DNA of 64,000 nt, taken from the NCBI RefSeq assembly GCF_024213375.1, contig NZ_JANAVJ010000008.1, forward strand, positions 116,517-180,516, given 5' to 3'. Origin of the DNA: Paenibacillus sp. MZ04-78.2. Lineage in GTDB: Bacteria > Bacillota > Bacilli > Paenibacillales > NBRC-103111. Below the pieces are notes generated by a model that saw only the letters and a list, made by a program, of their open reading frames with translations, made no database searches and was not told the DNA's origin. Positions 46,207-56,336 of this stretch are shown piece after piece (positions within the stretch are counted from its first letter, which is position 1; every line of letters starts with the position of its first letter). A program made the position numbers and the translations under genes.

Positions 46207-47163
46207 TTATATGAAATGGCACGAGGCGTAATGCCCCGGCTCCGCTTCCCGGAAGACTGGCTTCTCGATCCGGCAGCGCTCCACTGCATGCGGACACCGC
46301 GGATGGAACGCGCAGCCTGTCGGCGGATTTGCTGCGTTCGGCACTTCTCCGCTTAAGATGATCCGCTCCCGCTTGCCGTCCACATCCGGTTCGGGAACGG
46401 ACGACAGAAGCGCCTGGGTATACGGATGCTTCGAGCTGCTGAACAACTGGTCCCGGCTGGCCAACTCAACAATTTGACCCAAGTACATGACGGCGACCCG
46501 ATCGGAAATATGTCGGACGACGCTAAGATTGTGCGAAATGAACAAGTACGACACTTTCGTCCGCGTCTGCAGCTCCTCCAGCAGGTTGACGATCTGCGCC
46601 TGAATCGAGACATCCAGCGCCGAGACTGGCTCATCCGCCACGATGAGCTTCGGACTTAACGCAATGGCGCGGGCAATCGCAATACGCTGCCGCTGTCCGC
46701 CGGAAAATTCATGCGGGTACATGCTAATCGCATAAGACCTTAGTCCGACCGTATCCAAGAGCTGCTCCGCCCGCTTCATCGCGTCCGACCACTTCAAGCC
46801 GCCTTGGACCACAAGCGGCTCAGCAATCGCTTTACCCACCGTCATTCTCGGATTTAACGATGCATACGGGTCCTGAAAGATGCACTGCATCTCTTTCCGA
46901 ATCGGCCGAAGCTGCCGTTGATTCCAACTGCCGATCGAAGTTCCGTTAAACACGATTTCACCTTCGGTCAGATCAAGCAAGCGTAAAACCAACCGTCCGA
47001 CCGTCGACTTGCCGCAGCCGGATTCGCCCACAATACCCAGTGTTTCCCCTTTAAATATCGTAAAGCTGACATTGTCAACCGCTTTGACGGCTCCATTTTT
47101 CAAGTTGCCGCCGATGCCAAAATATTTTTTCAACCCTTTAATCTCCAGAAGCGGAGCCCCCAC
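46207..47163 (-). CDS. oligopeptide ABC transporter ATPase (OppF/DppF)
   Basis: 318 aa. Walker A GIVGESGCGKSTVGRLVLRL near 41, Q loop CIFQDPYASLNPRMTV, signature LSGGQ as EFSGGQRQRIAIARA, Walker B LIVADEPVSALD, and the C-terminal Opp cysteine motif (CAFHPRCPHAVERC). It provides one of the two ATPases. The start lies 27 bp past oppD's stop. Confidence 0.94.
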   Translation of the reverse strand: MGAPLLEIKGLKKYFGIGGNLKNGAVKAVDNVSFTIFKGETLGIVGESGCGKSTVGRLVLRLLDLTEGEIVFNGTSIGSWNQRQLRPIRKEMQCIFQDPYASLNPRMTVGKAIAEPLVVQGGLKWSDAMKRAEQLLDTVGLRSYAISMYPHEFSGGQRQRIAIARAIALSPKLIVADEPVSALDVSIQAQIVNLLEELQTRTKVSYLFISHNLSVVRHISDRVAVMYLGQIVELASRDQLFSSSKHPYTQALLSSVPEPDVDGKRERIILSGEVPNAANPPTGCAFHPRCPHAVERCRIEKPVFREAEPGHYASCHFI

Positions 47164-47190
47164 GTGTCGATCATCTCCCTCTAATCCGTA

Positions 47191-48153
47191 CTAGGTCAAA
47201 ATGCAGCGAACTTGATGTCCCGCTCCAATCTCCCGCAGCTCGGGCAGCCGCTCGCTGCATTCCGCTTTCGCCATCGGACAACGCTCGGCAAACCGGCAGC
47301 CGGCCGGAAAAGCACCTGCGGGCGGAACGCTTCCCGCTATCGGGACAAGCCGCTCTATAGCCCCCTGCATGCGTGGCGTCGATTGGAGCAGGCCTTTCGT
47401 GTACGGATGTCTGGCATCTGTAAACAGCGTTCTAACGTCTGCCGTCTCGACGATTTGACCGGCATACATGACGATGACGCGCGTAGCCATTTCGGCAACA
47501 ACGCCCAAGTCATGCGTGATGAACAGCACGGACATGTCGGTCTCGCGAAGCAGCTGTCGGATCAGGTCCAGCACCTGAGCCTGAATCGTCACATCCAAAG
47601 CCGTCGTCGGCTCGTCGGCAATAAGCAGCTCCGGCTTGCAGGCCATCGCCATCGCCAGCATGACACGCTGCCGCATGCCGCCCGACAGACGGTGCGGATA
47701 CTCTTTCCGAATCCGCGAAGGCTCTGGAAATCCGACGCGCCGCAGCCAATCCTCCGCGGTTGTAACCGCTTCCGATTTACTTACGCCGAGATGCCGGGTA
47801 ATCGCTTCGGTTAGCTGCTTCCCGATGGAAAGCACCGGATTCAACGAGGTCATCGGCTCTTGAAAGATCATCGCGATTCGGCGTCCGCGAACGCCTGACA
47901 TCTCCCGATTGCTGAGGCCGACCAAATTGCGACCGCCGAAACGGACTTCGCCGCTCGCAATCTCCCCTACTCGGGGAAGCAGTTGCATGATCGACAAGGA
48001 AGTCATGCTCTTACCGCAGCCGGATTCGCCTACGAGCGCAACCACTTCGTTCGTTCCGATTTTAAAATCGATGCCATCGACAACTGTCAGTTCCCTCTTT
48101 TTGTCTTTAATTACCGTTTTAAGCGATTTCACTTCCAAAAGTGCCTCAGACAA
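47191..48153 (-). CDS. oligopeptide ABC transporter ATPase (OppD/DppD)
   Basis: 320 aa. Walker A ALVGESGCGKSMTSLSIMQL near 35, signature HRLSGGMRQRVMLAMAMA, Walker B LLIADEPTTALDVTIQAQ, and C-terminal CRFAERCPMAKAEC. It is the first gene of the operon. Nothing beyond a leader is seen in the 180 bp upstream. No regulator is adjacent, but a remnant of an oligoendopeptidase gene lies directly upstream. Confidence 0.94.
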   Translation of the reverse strand: MSEALLEVKSLKTVIKDKKRELTVVDGIDFKIGTNEVVALVGESGCGKSMTSLSIMQLLPRVGEIASGEVRFGGRNLVGLSNREMSGVRGRRIAMIFQEPMTSLNPVLSIGKQLTEAITRHLGVSKSEAVTTAEDWLRRVGFPEPSRIRKEYPHRLSGGMRQRVMLAMAMACKPELLIADEPTTALDVTIQAQVLDLIRQLLRETDMSVLFITHDLGVVAEMATRVIVMYAGQIVETADVRTLFTDARHPYTKGLLQSTPRMQGAIERLVPIAGSVPPAGAFPAGCRFAERCPMAKAECSERLPELREIGAGHQVRCILT

Positions 48154-48332
48154 GGGATCACCTTCACTTCCACATTCATTGTGTCATAAAAATTCACTTC
48201 GCTGGAATTATTTCGGATGACAGCATCAAGTCTCATTATGAAGTTAATTGACGTACTTGTCATTAGAAATTTTAAAATTTTACAATTTTTTTTGAATTCT
48301 CCTGAAACACCAGTAAATTAAAAACAAAAAAA

Positions 48333-48361
48333 GAGATGAAAATGTAAATTGTTTTCATCTC
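48333..48361 (-). terminator. terminator after the pepF remnant
   Basis: GAGATGAAAA (48333-48342) and TTTTCATCTC (48352-48361) are perfect arms, followed leftward by TTTTTTTGTTTTT. Confidence 0.75.
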
Positions 48362-48417
48362 ACAGGAAAATATATGTTAGTTTCCTCAAAGCAGGCTTTC
48401 CAAGTTCCAAGTTCTAG

Positions 48418-48808
48418 TACCGTAAGGAATGAACAGGATCGCCGCGCTCAATGCTTGTACTTGTATTTGTCCGTATCTTCGCGGAAAAACAGCTCCATCC
48501 AAGGCCAGGAAAAAAATTCCATACTCATCGAATGAATTTCGCACGCCTCAAGTGTCGGATGCATGTATTCCGGCACCTCATGGTGGCGGCTCATGTAATG
48601 CTGGAACGCATGTCCGGCCTCATGCGTCAGCACGTCGACATCTCCGCTCGTACCGTTAAAGTTGGAGAATATAAAAGGTACCTGCTCCGCTTTGATATAC
48701 GAGCAGTAGCCGCCAACCGCTTTGCCGGTTTTGCTGACGAGTAGCGTGTAGGGTTCGAGCTGAGACCGGGCGTTCGTATACAAAATCTTCGAACTTCCTG
48801 GTCATCAT
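48418..48808 (-). pseudogene. remnant of M3 oligoendopeptidase F (pepF)
   Basis: The start (MMTRKFEDFVYERP) matches the N-terminus of PepF. It is joined by an internal deletion, out of frame, to a stretch from the middle of the enzyme with the zinc site VLTHEAGHAFQHYMS and HPTLEACEIHSMSMEFF. Reading stops at KYKYKH. A shift of frame continues the homology as LSAAILFIPYG and is then lost near 48418. Normal PepF is about 565 aa, so the remnant cannot be active. It lies upstream of the oligopeptide transporter genes. Confidence 0.8.
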
Positions 48809-48970
48809 CGCTTCATCCCTTCTGTAACTATTGGCCGGATAAGCATTGACCTTCGTTAGAAACATAAGGGAGCAAGCTATTTTTGTCAATATACGGAAGC
48901 AGATGAGTTCGAAAAAAAGGAAGCCGCGAATTTCCATTCGGGCCTCCTCCTTGGGATCTGCGGTATTTCG

Positions 48971-49117
48971 TTATTGTCTGGCCGATTCGCTGGCGCTCTC
49001 GCTCGCATTGTTTTGAGCCGGCTGCTTCACGTTATTAGCCAAAACTTCTTCCGAAAACTCTGTATCGGTTTTGAGATTTTTATTTAGATTCACATTTTGA
49101 TTTTTATTTTTAGCCAT
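48971..49117 (-). CDS. gamma-type small acid-soluble spore protein-like, 48 aa
   Basis: The ORF begins MAKNKNQNVNLNKNLKTDTE and continues FSEEVLANNVKQPAQNNA. It is rich in Asn, Gln, Ser and Ala, and the TEFSEE...VKQ.AQN order resembles the repeat of gamma-SASPs. These are amino-acid stores of the spore core. GGGAGGTGATAG precedes the ATG. It is shorter than the Bacillus SspE and has one repeat only, so the family call is tentative. Confidence 0.6.
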   Translation of the reverse strand: MAKNKNQNVNLNKNLKTDTEFSEEVLANNVKQPAQNNASESASESARQ

Positions 49118-49182
49118 CGCTATCACCTCCCCTGACACCCTTTATTATGGGTTTCAAGAAGAGACGTTATGCTAGAAAAATT

Positions 49183-49836
49183 TTAAAACAGCAGCTCGCT
49201 TTTCAGCTGCTTCCAGAGCGCTTCGTTAATTTTCCCGTCGCCCTTCTTCACCACGAAGACGTTCAGCGTTTTTTTGCCCCACTCTTTGTAGACCTGATTC
49301 TTTGTCTCGAAGTACAAGTCGATCCGGTTGCCTTTGATGGCACTTCCCGTATCTGCGACAACCCCGTAGCCGTAGCCGGGAATATAAAGCACCGTTCCGA
49401 TCGGAAACACCTTCGGGTCAGCGGCGATCGTAGAGAACGCTTCGACATCCCGGGTAACCTTCATTCCGGAAAACGTAACTCCGTATTCGGGATGTCCAGG
49501 GTTTTTGCCCGTCGATTCCCGCCCGGCATAGTATCCGGTTGCCGTCACTTCAACGGCTTTATAGCTGGATAAATCTTGTCCTTCGTGGGGAAACAGCTTG
49601 TAATTCATCTTACGGCGGCCGCTCGCGGCAGATACGGGTTTCGAGTCGGGAGACTTGACCTCCGGCTTGCTGACACCAGGCGAATGCAAGGATACGGGTA
49701 AAGCGGCGATCGACAGCTCGTTGTTCAGCGCCGTAGACCGTTTGTAATCCTGTTGTTTTTCAAACCATAGCAAGAAGGACAGCATCAACGCGATGAACAA
49801 GATCCATTTGGCATGGCTTGCGGTTTTTGGTAACAT
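49183..49836 (-). CDS. 3D-domain protein, YuiC-like
   Basis: 217 aa. One N-terminal span (residues ~9-25) serves as anchor, followed by a ~60-residue linker. The 3D domain occupies ~95-200: [40 protein letters not shown], and [20 protein letters not shown] with the three conserved Asp. YuiC and related Sps/MltA-like proteins are muralytic or resuscitation factors acting on peptidoglycan. It stands alone between a SASP-like gene and thrS. Confidence 0.85.
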   Translation of the reverse strand: MLPKTASHAKWILFIALMLSFLLWFEKQQDYKRSTALNNELSIAALPVSLHSPGVSKPEVKSPDSKPVSAASGRRKMNYKLFPHEGQDLSSYKAVEVTATGYYAGRESTGKNPGHPEYGVTFSGMKVTRDVEAFSTIAADPKVFPIGTVLYIPGYGYGVVADTGSAIKGNRIDLYFETKNQVYKEWGKKTLNVFVVKKGDGKINEALWKQLKSELLF

Positions 49837-49974
49837 GAGCTTGGTTTAAACCTCCCCTTGTTAAAAGAGGGTCTCCAACATTCGCAAGTTCTATACACAG
49901 TCTCCCGCGAAACAAGCAAGCCGTAACCCCTCAACCTACAAGCCCCCCCAGCTTCCCATGGACAAATGGAAAGA

Positions 49975-50000
49975 GCCTGCCCCTTCAACAAGGAGCAGGC
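49975..50000 (-). terminator. thrS terminator
   Basis: GCCTGC and GCAGGC arms with inner CCTT/AAGG pairing, followed leftward by TCTTTCC. Confidence 0.65.
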
Positions 50001-50029
50001 CTTTCTGCCAAATCATATCGTATAGCAGC

Positions 50030-51967
50030 TTACGCTTGCTTGGTCCGAATGTTTTCCCGGATCATCTCGATGACGCTATCTACGCTGTGTGCGCCGAGGT
50101 CGCCTTGACCGCGCTTGCGGACGGAAGCGCCGGACGCTTGCACCTCGTTTTCGCCAACAACGAGCATGTACGGAATTTTCTCAAGCTGCGCTTCGCGAAT
50201 TTTGTATCCGAGCTTCTCGTTGCGCAGATCGGCTTCGACCCGGATACCAGCGTTTTGCAGCTTCGCTTCGACTTCCTTGGCGTACTCGTCGAAGTTGCCG
50301 GATACCGGAAGCACCTTCGCCTGTACCGGACACAGCCAGGTCGGCAGCGCGCCGGCGAAGTTCTCAAGCAAGAAAGCAGTCATCCGCTCCATGGTCGAAA
50401 TAATGCCGCGGTGAATGACGACCGGGCGGTGCTTCTGACCGTCGGCTCCGACGTATTCCAATTGGAAGCGCTCCGGCAGCAGGAAGTCGAGCTGCGCGGT
50501 CGACAGCGTCTCTTCTTTCTTAAGCGCCGTCTTGATCTGCACGTCCAGTTTCGGACCGTAGAAGGCCGCCTCGCCTTCCGCTTCGAAGAATGGCAGACCG
50601 AGCTCCTCGACCACCTCGCGAAGCATCCGCTGCGACATTTCCCACATTTCGTCGTTTTGGAAATATTTCTCAGTATCCTTTGGATCACGGTACGACAGAC
50701 GGAAACGGTATTCCTTGATGCCGAAGTCCTCGTACACTTGACGGATCAGGTTCACGACGCGCGCGAACTCTTCCTTGATTTGATCCGGACGGCAGAAAAT
50801 ATGCGCGTCATTGAGCGTCATCGCCCGGACGCGGTGCAGGCCGGTAAGCGCTCCGGACATCTCGTAGCGGTGCATCGTGCCGAGCTCGGCGATTCGCACC
50901 GGCAGATCTCGGTAACTGCGCATATCGCTCTTGTACACCATCATATGGTGCGGGCAGTTCATCGGACGCAGTACAAGCTCCTCATTGTCCAATTCCATCT
51001 TAGGGAACATGTCTTCCTGATAATGCTCCCAGTGGCCGCTCGTTTTGTACAATTCCACGTTGGCAAGCACCGGCGTGTATACGTGCTGGTAGCCGAGACG
51101 CTCCTCCAGATCGACGATATAACGCTCCAGGGTGCGGCGTACTTTGGCGCCGTGCGGCAGCCAGATCGGTAGTCCTTGGCCGACTTCGTTGGAGAAGGTG
51201 AACATTTTCAGCTCTTTGCCGAGCTTGCGGTGGTCGCGTTTTTTTGCTTCCTCCAGCAAGTGCAAATGCTCGTCCAGCTCCGATTTTTTCGGGAACGCCG
51301 TGCCGTAGATGCGCTGCAGCATTTTGTTCTTGGAATCGCCGCGCCAGTAAGCGCCCGCTACGCTGAGCAGCTTGAACGCTTTGATCCGTCCGGTGGACGG
51401 CAGATGCGGTCCGCGGCACAAGTCGAAAAATTCGCCTTGGCCATAAATCGTAATCACCGAATCTTCCGGCAGGTCGCGGATCAGCTCCAGCTTGAGCGGG
51501 TCCTCCAGCTCACCGAAAATGCTCAGCGCCGCCTCGCGGCTGACCACCCGGCGGCGAATCGGCAAGTTTTCCTGAACGATGCGTTCCATTTCTTTTTCGA
51601 TTTTGACCAGATCCTCCGGAGTGATCGACGTTTCCATATCGATATCGTAGTAGAATCCGTCTTCGATTACCGGTCCGATGCCGAGCTTGACGCTTTTATT
51701 GCCGTACAGCCGTTTAATGGCCTGCGCCATCAAATGCGCCGTACTGTGACGGTATACCTCCAAGCCTTCCTCGCTGTCCAGCGTAACGATTTGCAGCGCG
51801 GCGTCTTCTTGCAGCGGCGTGCTCAAATCGACCAATTTCCCGTTCAGTTTGCCTACGACGGCATTTTTTTTCAGTCCCGAGCTGATCGAGCCTGCTACTT
51901 CTTCCACCGTCGTTCCCTGCAGATATTCCTTCACCGCTCCATCAGGAAAAGTTACTTTTACAGCCAT
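50030..51967 (-). CDS. thrS: threonyl-tRNA synthetase
   Basis: 645 aa. TGS domain (1-62, [14 protein letters not shown]), editing domain with [16 protein letters not shown] near 75 and the SAD motif region, and class II core (~245-540) with zinc-binding Cys in [15 protein letters not shown] and motif 2 and 3 segments. An anticodon-binding domain (~545-645) ends the protein. It charges tRNA-Thr. The ATG at 51967 follows TTGGAGG. Expression is under the T-box leader upstream. Confidence 0.96.
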   Translation of the reverse strand: MAVKVTFPDGAVKEYLQGTTVEEVAGSISSGLKKNAVVGKLNGKLVDLSTPLQEDAALQIVTLDSEEGLEVYRHSTAHLMAQAIKRLYGNKSVKLGIGPVIEDGFYYDIDMETSITPEDLVKIEKEMERIVQENLPIRRRVVSREAALSIFGELEDPLKLELIRDLPEDSVITIYGQGEFFDLCRGPHLPSTGRIKAFKLLSVAGAYWRGDSKNKMLQRIYGTAFPKKSELDEHLHLLEEAKKRDHRKLGKELKMFTFSNEVGQGLPIWLPHGAKVRRTLERYIVDLEERLGYQHVYTPVLANVELYKTSGHWEHYQEDMFPKMELDNEELVLRPMNCPHHMMVYKSDMRSYRDLPVRIAELGTMHRYEMSGALTGLHRVRAMTLNDAHIFCRPDQIKEEFARVVNLIRQVYEDFGIKEYRFRLSYRDPKDTEKYFQNDEMWEMSQRMLREVVEELGLPFFEAEGEAAFYGPKLDVQIKTALKKEETLSTAQLDFLLPERFQLEYVGADGQKHRPVVIHRGIISTMERMTAFLLENFAGALPTWLCPVQAKVLPVSGNFDEYAKEVEAKLQNAGIRVEADLRNEKLGYKIREAQLEKIPYMLVVGENEVQASGASVRKRGQGDLGAHSVDSVIEMIRENIRTKQA

Positions 51968-51997
51968 GTCCACTACCTCCAATATATTGTAGAAAAT

Positions 51998-52299
51998 ACA
52001 AAAAGCGTATCATCCCGAAAGGGACGAGTACGCTTAGCTCGTGGTTCCACCCAAATTCAATCCGCAGCTCTTCGTTCCAACACACGACCCGTCTGCGAAT
52101 CCTTCATTCATTCGGTAACGGGAATGATCCGGCGATTTATACTACGCGTCTCCGGCTGCTGATCGAATCAGGCAAGGGGACACTTTCCAAATCACGGCTA
52201 CGAAGGGGTAACCGATTGACGTTCGCTGAAGGGGATTGCAGCCGGCGTCCCCTCTCTCTGGACAGCACTTCAACCGATCGTGTCTTCGATCTTTGCCTA
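51998..52299 (-). ncRNA. T-box leader of thrS
   Basis: Read leftward, the conserved T-box GGGTGGAACCACG lies at 52052-52040. The terminator arms AGCGTA-TCGTCCC (52034-52021) and GGGATGATACGCT (52016-52004) end in TTTTTG, and the AGAGAGAGG of stem I lies near 52255. Uncharged tRNA-Thr pairing with the T-box should favour the antiterminator. The specifier codon was not assigned with confidence. Confidence 0.92.
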
Positions 52300-53229
52300 T
52301 CCCTTATTATATTCAGCCGCTGTCAAACGGTCAAGGTTTTGGCACAGCCGGCAGTATCCGCACAGCTCGACGCGATTTTCGAAAATTTGCCGGATCGTCT
52401 TAATTACCTGCAAATCCGGCTCGCGGGTATGGATATAAATCTGCTGTGGAGACACCGTAATCAGCGTGCTGACAATCATATCCTCGAAATTCATATCCTT
52501 CTCCAGCGTCTCGACCGTCACGACGGCATCCGTATCGTTCGTTTCGATCTTCTCCAGATGCTCGCCAAGCAGCATAAACTCATTGCCGCCTTTATGAATC
52601 AGATGAACGAACGGAATTTTCGCTTCCTGAATATAGACGAAATATTGCAGCAATGAAATGAATTCGCGATACTGCCGGTCCATAACAAATTCGTCGACGG
52701 CATATTCGACCACTTCGCGGAGCTCGTTCAAGTAATCCGGCGCCCGGAAGCGCAGAAAGCCGTCCAAATTCAGCTCCGTATGCTCTTCAATGTATTCGGT
52801 AAGCAGGGCGGTCAGCTTGTTTTTCCGCCGCAGGTACGATTCACTCTTGTCCGATTTGATCGCCGCCGAATCGCCCCGCTCCCCCAGCATTTGGCTGCAA
52901 AAGCCCAAGATGCTGTCCGTCTCTTCGTCCTGCTTGTAATGAAACTCATGGCGGATCATATGACGCAGCAGACGCCGCTCTTCTTCAGCCAATAAATAGT
53001 CCGCCACGGCGCCGGCTGCCGCTGCATATAGCGCGTGACCGTCGGCCTGCAGTTGAAAAGCCGGCATCACCGCGCTCACTTCGACTCGCTGCAGACCGTT
53101 CCGCCGGTCCAGAACGATCCGGATCTTGTTCTCCTTATGTAGCTGTTCGCCGAAAAGCTCGACAAGACGCAAAAGCCGGTCAGCCTGAGCTTCGGAGCGC
53201 TTCACCATTACGATCGTCAACAGCTTCAT
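52297..53229 (-). CDS. ytxC: YtxC-like sporulation protein
   Basis: 310 aa, helical, without membrane spans. RLLRHMIRHEFHYKQDEETD near 105 and DYLNELREVVEYAVDEFVMD near 170 match the YtxC family, and the location next to thrS is the same as in B. subtilis. The function is unknown beyond an association with sporulation. Its last codons contain the thrS promoter. Confidence 0.85.
   Translation of the reverse strand: MKLLTIVMVKRSEAQADRLLRLVELFGEQLHKENKIRIVLDRRNGLQRVEVSAVMPAFQLQADGHALYAAAAGAVADYLLAEEERRLLRHMIRHEFHYKQDEETDSILGFCSQMLGERGDSAAIKSDKSESYLRRKNKLTALLTEYIEEHTELNLDGFLRFRAPDYLNELREVVEYAVDEFVMDRQYREFISLLQYFVYIQEAKIPFVHLIHKGGNEFMLLGEHLEKIETNDTDAVVTVETLEKDMNFEDMIVSTLITVSPQQIYIHTREPDLQVIKTIRQIFENRVELCGYCRLCQNLDRLTAAEYNKG
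52306..52334 (-). promoter_or_regulatory. thrS promoter inside the ytxC 3' end
   Basis: Read leftward: TTGACC (52334-52329), 17-nt spacer, TATAAT (52311-52306). It overlaps the last codons of ytxC. Confidence 0.8.
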
Positions 53230-53363
53230 CCAGGGTCACACTCTCCTTTCGGGCCTTACGATTCCTTTAAAGTATATGGCTGGACCTTCGCAGATATACA
53301 AAATACAGACACCGGGGATGTAGCAATAACTGTGAGTAGAATTCGTCAAGAGCCACTCGCCAT

Positions 53364-53408
53364 GATACTAATTGTATTTTTCCGTATACATATGATACAA
53401 TACGTATC
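53364..53408. promoter_or_regulatory. two GATAC operators over the L,D-transpeptidase promoter
   Basis: GATACTAATTGTATT (53364-53378) and GATACAATACGTATC (53394-53408), 30 bp apart centre to centre. The second contains TGATACAAT, an extended -10 for the rightward gene; the first covers the -35 region. Confidence 0.7.
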
Positions 53409-53440
53409 AATCACAAAAATACGATCCTCGGAGGTTTGGT

Positions 53441-54973
53441 ATGCAGCATCTTCGCCAAAGGTTCAAATCGCCGGCTGCGGACAAGCTGGTTCGCCTGCAC
53501 AAAAATATTTACCTTAACCGCAGCGATCCCAAATATCACGAAAAGGTGATCGCGTATCTCGACCCGCACTCTCCCGAGGCGCACTACAAGCTGGGACAAT
53601 ATTTCGAGAATAACGGCAATATCGGCAAAGCGCTTCAGCATTATAAAGAAGCGATGAGCACGTATCCATCGCCGTATTATTTTCCCGCTTCCGGCTCGAT
53701 CCGGCGGCTGACGAAGGAGCAAGCACCGGCCATCCCCGAACCTCAAGCCGCTTCAGGCACAACTGCGCCACGCACGAAAAGAAATATCGCTGCTGCCGGT
53801 TTAAAAATGCTGCTGCTGGTGCTTCTGTTCATCAACGTGCTGCTGCTAGCCTTGCTGTACGGACCGACCGCCGCTTCGAAGGTCGTGTCGACGTTTATGC
53901 CTTGGAGCGTCGGGAAAGAAGTCACGTACGAAAGCGTCGAAACTCCTTTCGTCTTGCATTTCCCTTACGGGGAGCCGCAAAAAGCGGTGGAGGAGGCGCT
54001 TCATAAAAAAGCGCTGCAGCTAGCAAGCGATCGGCCGAAGCAAACGATTATCCTGTACGGCGTGGCTTCCGGCGTTCGAACCGCGGATAACCAAGCGGTG
54101 CCGCTGAACGACGAGCAGATTAAGATCAAGGCGTTTGTCGTGGCGGAATACAATCCGGCCGTCGATACTTCAGTCAAAATCCGGTTCCTTCACCCGGAAT
54201 TTCAAAAGCTCCGAACGACGGCCGGAGCCCAATTGATCCGGACGGCGCTTGAGGCTTATGCTGCGGATCACGGATCGGCCCCCTCCTCCATCGAGCAGCT
54301 GTTTCAGCCTTATCCCCATAACTACGCCAGCTATATGCCTATAGAAACGATTACCGGTTCGGCTCATGTCCGAACCGTTTTTGATGGGAGCGGCGGATGG
54401 GTTTACGATGCCCGCGCCCAAGACCCCGCACGCAGGTTTTATCCGAATGTCGCATGGGGGGAAGGCGTATCCGGGACAACAGCCGCCTCCGCAAGCCTTC
54501 CTTTCGAGCCGATTACGGTGACGATCGACAAAAGCGCTCACTTGCTCCGGCTGAACGCCGGCCCGCTGGTGCTCGCGGAGCTGCCTGTCGGGCTCGGCGC
54601 CGACGGCCGAACTCCCGACGGCACTTTGGCTGTCCTGGAGCGGGTACGTGAGCCGCAAGGAAGCCGTCCGGGGGCATATGGCACCGCTGCCTTGGGGATG
54701 GGCGAGCTCGCGATCCACGGCACCTCCGACGAAGCATCGATCGGCGCAAACCGGTCGCTCGGCTGTATTCGGCTGACGAATGAGGCGATGTCCGCTCTGT
54801 ATCCGCTTGTGCCCCGGGGCGCTCGCGTCGTCATTGGCAGCGGGGGAACGGGCGGAAGCGAAAGGGCCCCGGTTCTAGTCCAGCCGGAACTGCTGCTTCC
54901 GTCGGGCAAGGACGGCTTGGGCTGGGAGGCCGAGGAAACGGCTAAACACCGTGTCTTTCATTGGTTAGGCTAA
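53441..54973 (+). CDS. TPR–L,D-transpeptidase (YkuD) membrane protein
   Basis: 510 aa. Residues ~40-75 hold a TPR-like unit (HSPEAHYKLGQYFENNGNIG), one span lies at ~122-145 (LKMLLLVLLFINVLLLALLY), and the YkuD domain at ~365-470 has IHGTSDEASIGANRSLGCIR with catalytic Cys near 443. A cytoplasmic TPR with an outside L,D-transpeptidase suggests that cell-wall crosslinking is coupled to an inner partner. CGGAGG precedes the ATG. Control by GATAC operators links it to the EPS genes (inference). Confidence 0.88.
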   Translation: MQHLRQRFKSPAADKLVRLHKNIYLNRSDPKYHEKVIAYLDPHSPEAHYKLGQYFENNGNIGKALQHYKEAMSTYPSPYYFPASGSIRRLTKEQAPAIPEPQAASGTTAPRTKRNIAAAGLKMLLLVLLFINVLLLALLYGPTAASKVVSTFMPWSVGKEVTYESVETPFVLHFPYGEPQKAVEEALHKKALQLASDRPKQTIILYGVASGVRTADNQAVPLNDEQIKIKAFVVAEYNPAVDTSVKIRFLHPEFQKLRTTAGAQLIRTALEAYAADHGSAPSSIEQLFQPYPHNYASYMPIETITGSAHVRTVFDGSGGWVYDARAQDPARRFYPNVAWGEGVSGTTAASASLPFEPITVTIDKSAHLLRLNAGPLVLAELPVGLGADGRTPDGTLAVLERVREPQGSRPGAYGTAALGMGELAIHGTSDEASIGANRSLGCIRLTNEAMSALYPLVPRGARVVIGSGGTGGSERAPVLVQPELLLPSGKDGLGWEAEETAKHRVFHWLG

Positions 54974-55006
54974 GCGTTGGAGCGAGCCGGGAACGCGCAT
55001 ACGAAA

Positions 55007-55052
55007 AAAGACGCCTGCCTTCGAGCCCGAGGTCGAAGAGCAAGCGTCTTTA
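55007..55052. terminator. bidirectional terminator
   Basis: AAAGACGC...GCGTCTTT arms with inner TTCGA pairing between the convergent L,D-transpeptidase and mqnC genes; T runs on both sides. Confidence 0.8.
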
Positions 55053-55061
55053 CTTTTGCGG

Positions 55062-56201
55062 CTAATTTTGCATAATGAAGTCTTTGTGCACCTGAACCGT
55101 TTCGTCGTCGAAGCGGCGCAAAATCTCATAGCGCGTATTGCGCTGCGCGGGAATTTTGCCCGCTTCCCGAATGAGCTGCAGCGTCGAACCGATGTTCACC
55201 TTGTGCGTCGTCCCTGCCGCGGATACGACGTTTTCTTCGATCATCGTCGAGCCGAAATCGTTGCAGCCGTAGTGCAGCGACAGCTTGCCAACCTCCGGTC
55301 CCATCGTCACCCAGGACGACTGGAAGTTCGGAATGTTGTCGAGCATGATGCGGCTGATCGCGACGTTTTTGAGATAGTCTTGCGGCCCCAGCTTCTCCGC
55401 CTTCAGATTCGTGTTATCCGGTTGGAACGTCCAGGAGATGAAAGCCAGGAAGCCCGGCGTATTGTAGCCGTTCGCGATGCATTCGTCCTGCGCGTCGCGG
55501 ATGCGAAGCAGATGCAGCGCGCGTTCCTCCATCGTTTCGCCGAAGCCGATCACCATCGTTCCGGTCGTATGCATACCGATCTTATGCGCGGTTTGAATGA
55601 CATCCATCCACTCGCGCCACGAGCCTTTCATACGGCTGATTTTGCGGCGGGTGCGGTCGTCGAGAATTTCCGCGCCGCCACCGGGCAGCGAATCCAGTCC
55701 GGCTTCGTGAATGGCGCGGATGACTTCCTCAAGAGACAGACCGTTGGATACTTCTTTCATTTTCATAATCTCGGCCGGGGAGAACGAGTGCATCGTAATG
55801 TTCGGGAACCGCTTCTTTATTTCCTTTAGCAGATTGGTGTAATAGCTGAAAGGCAGGTTCGGGTTCGTGCCCCCCTGCATCAAAATTTCGGTTCCTTCCA
55901 CGTCGATCGTTTCCTGTATCTTTTGAAAAATAACTTCGTCCGGCAACACATAGCCTTCGGCCGAGCCCGGTGCGCGGTAGAAGGCGCAAAAACGGCAGTA
56001 GACATCGCAAATATTCGTATAATTGACATTCCGGCCGATCACGAAGGTCGTCACCGGCTCCGGATGATGCCGCAGCATAATTTGGTTGGCCACATGGCCC
56101 ATTTTTTCGATTTCGTCCGATTCGTAGAGCGCCACACAGTCTTCCAGACTGATCCGGTTTCCGGCCAGCGCGCTATCCAATATCCGGTCGATGGAACTCA
56201 T
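55062..56201 (-). CDS. mqnC: cyclic dehypoxanthine futalosine synthase MqnC
   Basis: 379 aa from the ATG at 56201, which is well spaced to AAAGGAG; an ATG at 56210 is too close. Radical-SAM cluster CDVYCRFCAFYR near residue 62, MQGGTNPNLPFSYY near 107, HSFSPAEIMKM, and PGGGAEILDDRTRR. It closes dehypoxanthine futalosine in the futalosine route to menaquinone. The other mqn genes are not in the window. Confidence 0.93.
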   Translation of the reverse strand: MSSIDRILDSALAGNRISLEDCVALYESDEIEKMGHVANQIMLRHHPEPVTTFVIGRNVNYTNICDVYCRFCAFYRAPGSAEGYVLPDEVIFQKIQETIDVEGTEILMQGGTNPNLPFSYYTNLLKEIKKRFPNITMHSFSPAEIMKMKEVSNGLSLEEVIRAIHEAGLDSLPGGGAEILDDRTRRKISRMKGSWREWMDVIQTAHKIGMHTTGTMVIGFGETMEERALHLLRIRDAQDECIANGYNTPGFLAFISWTFQPDNTNLKAEKLGPQDYLKNVAISRIMLDNIPNFQSSWVTMGPEVGKLSLHYGCNDFGSTMIEENVVSAAGTTHKVNIGSTLQLIREAGKIPAQRNTRYEILRRFDDETVQVHKDFIMQN

Positions 56202-56263
56202 CGCTTTCATCTCCTTTATGCTTTCATCCTACCATAAAATACTCCGCCCCTGCCATACTAAAA

Positions 56264-56298
56264 GACCGCCATTTTCCGTGGGGTGGAAAGCGGCGGCC
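56264..56298 (-). terminator. terminator of the EAL gene
   Basis: GGCCGCC...GGCGGTC arms with inner TTTCC/GGAAA pairing, followed leftward by TTTTAG. Confidence 0.65.
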
Positions 56299-56336
56299 GT
56301 GTTTGTGACCAATTTGTGAGCGTCCGGACAAAGCCA

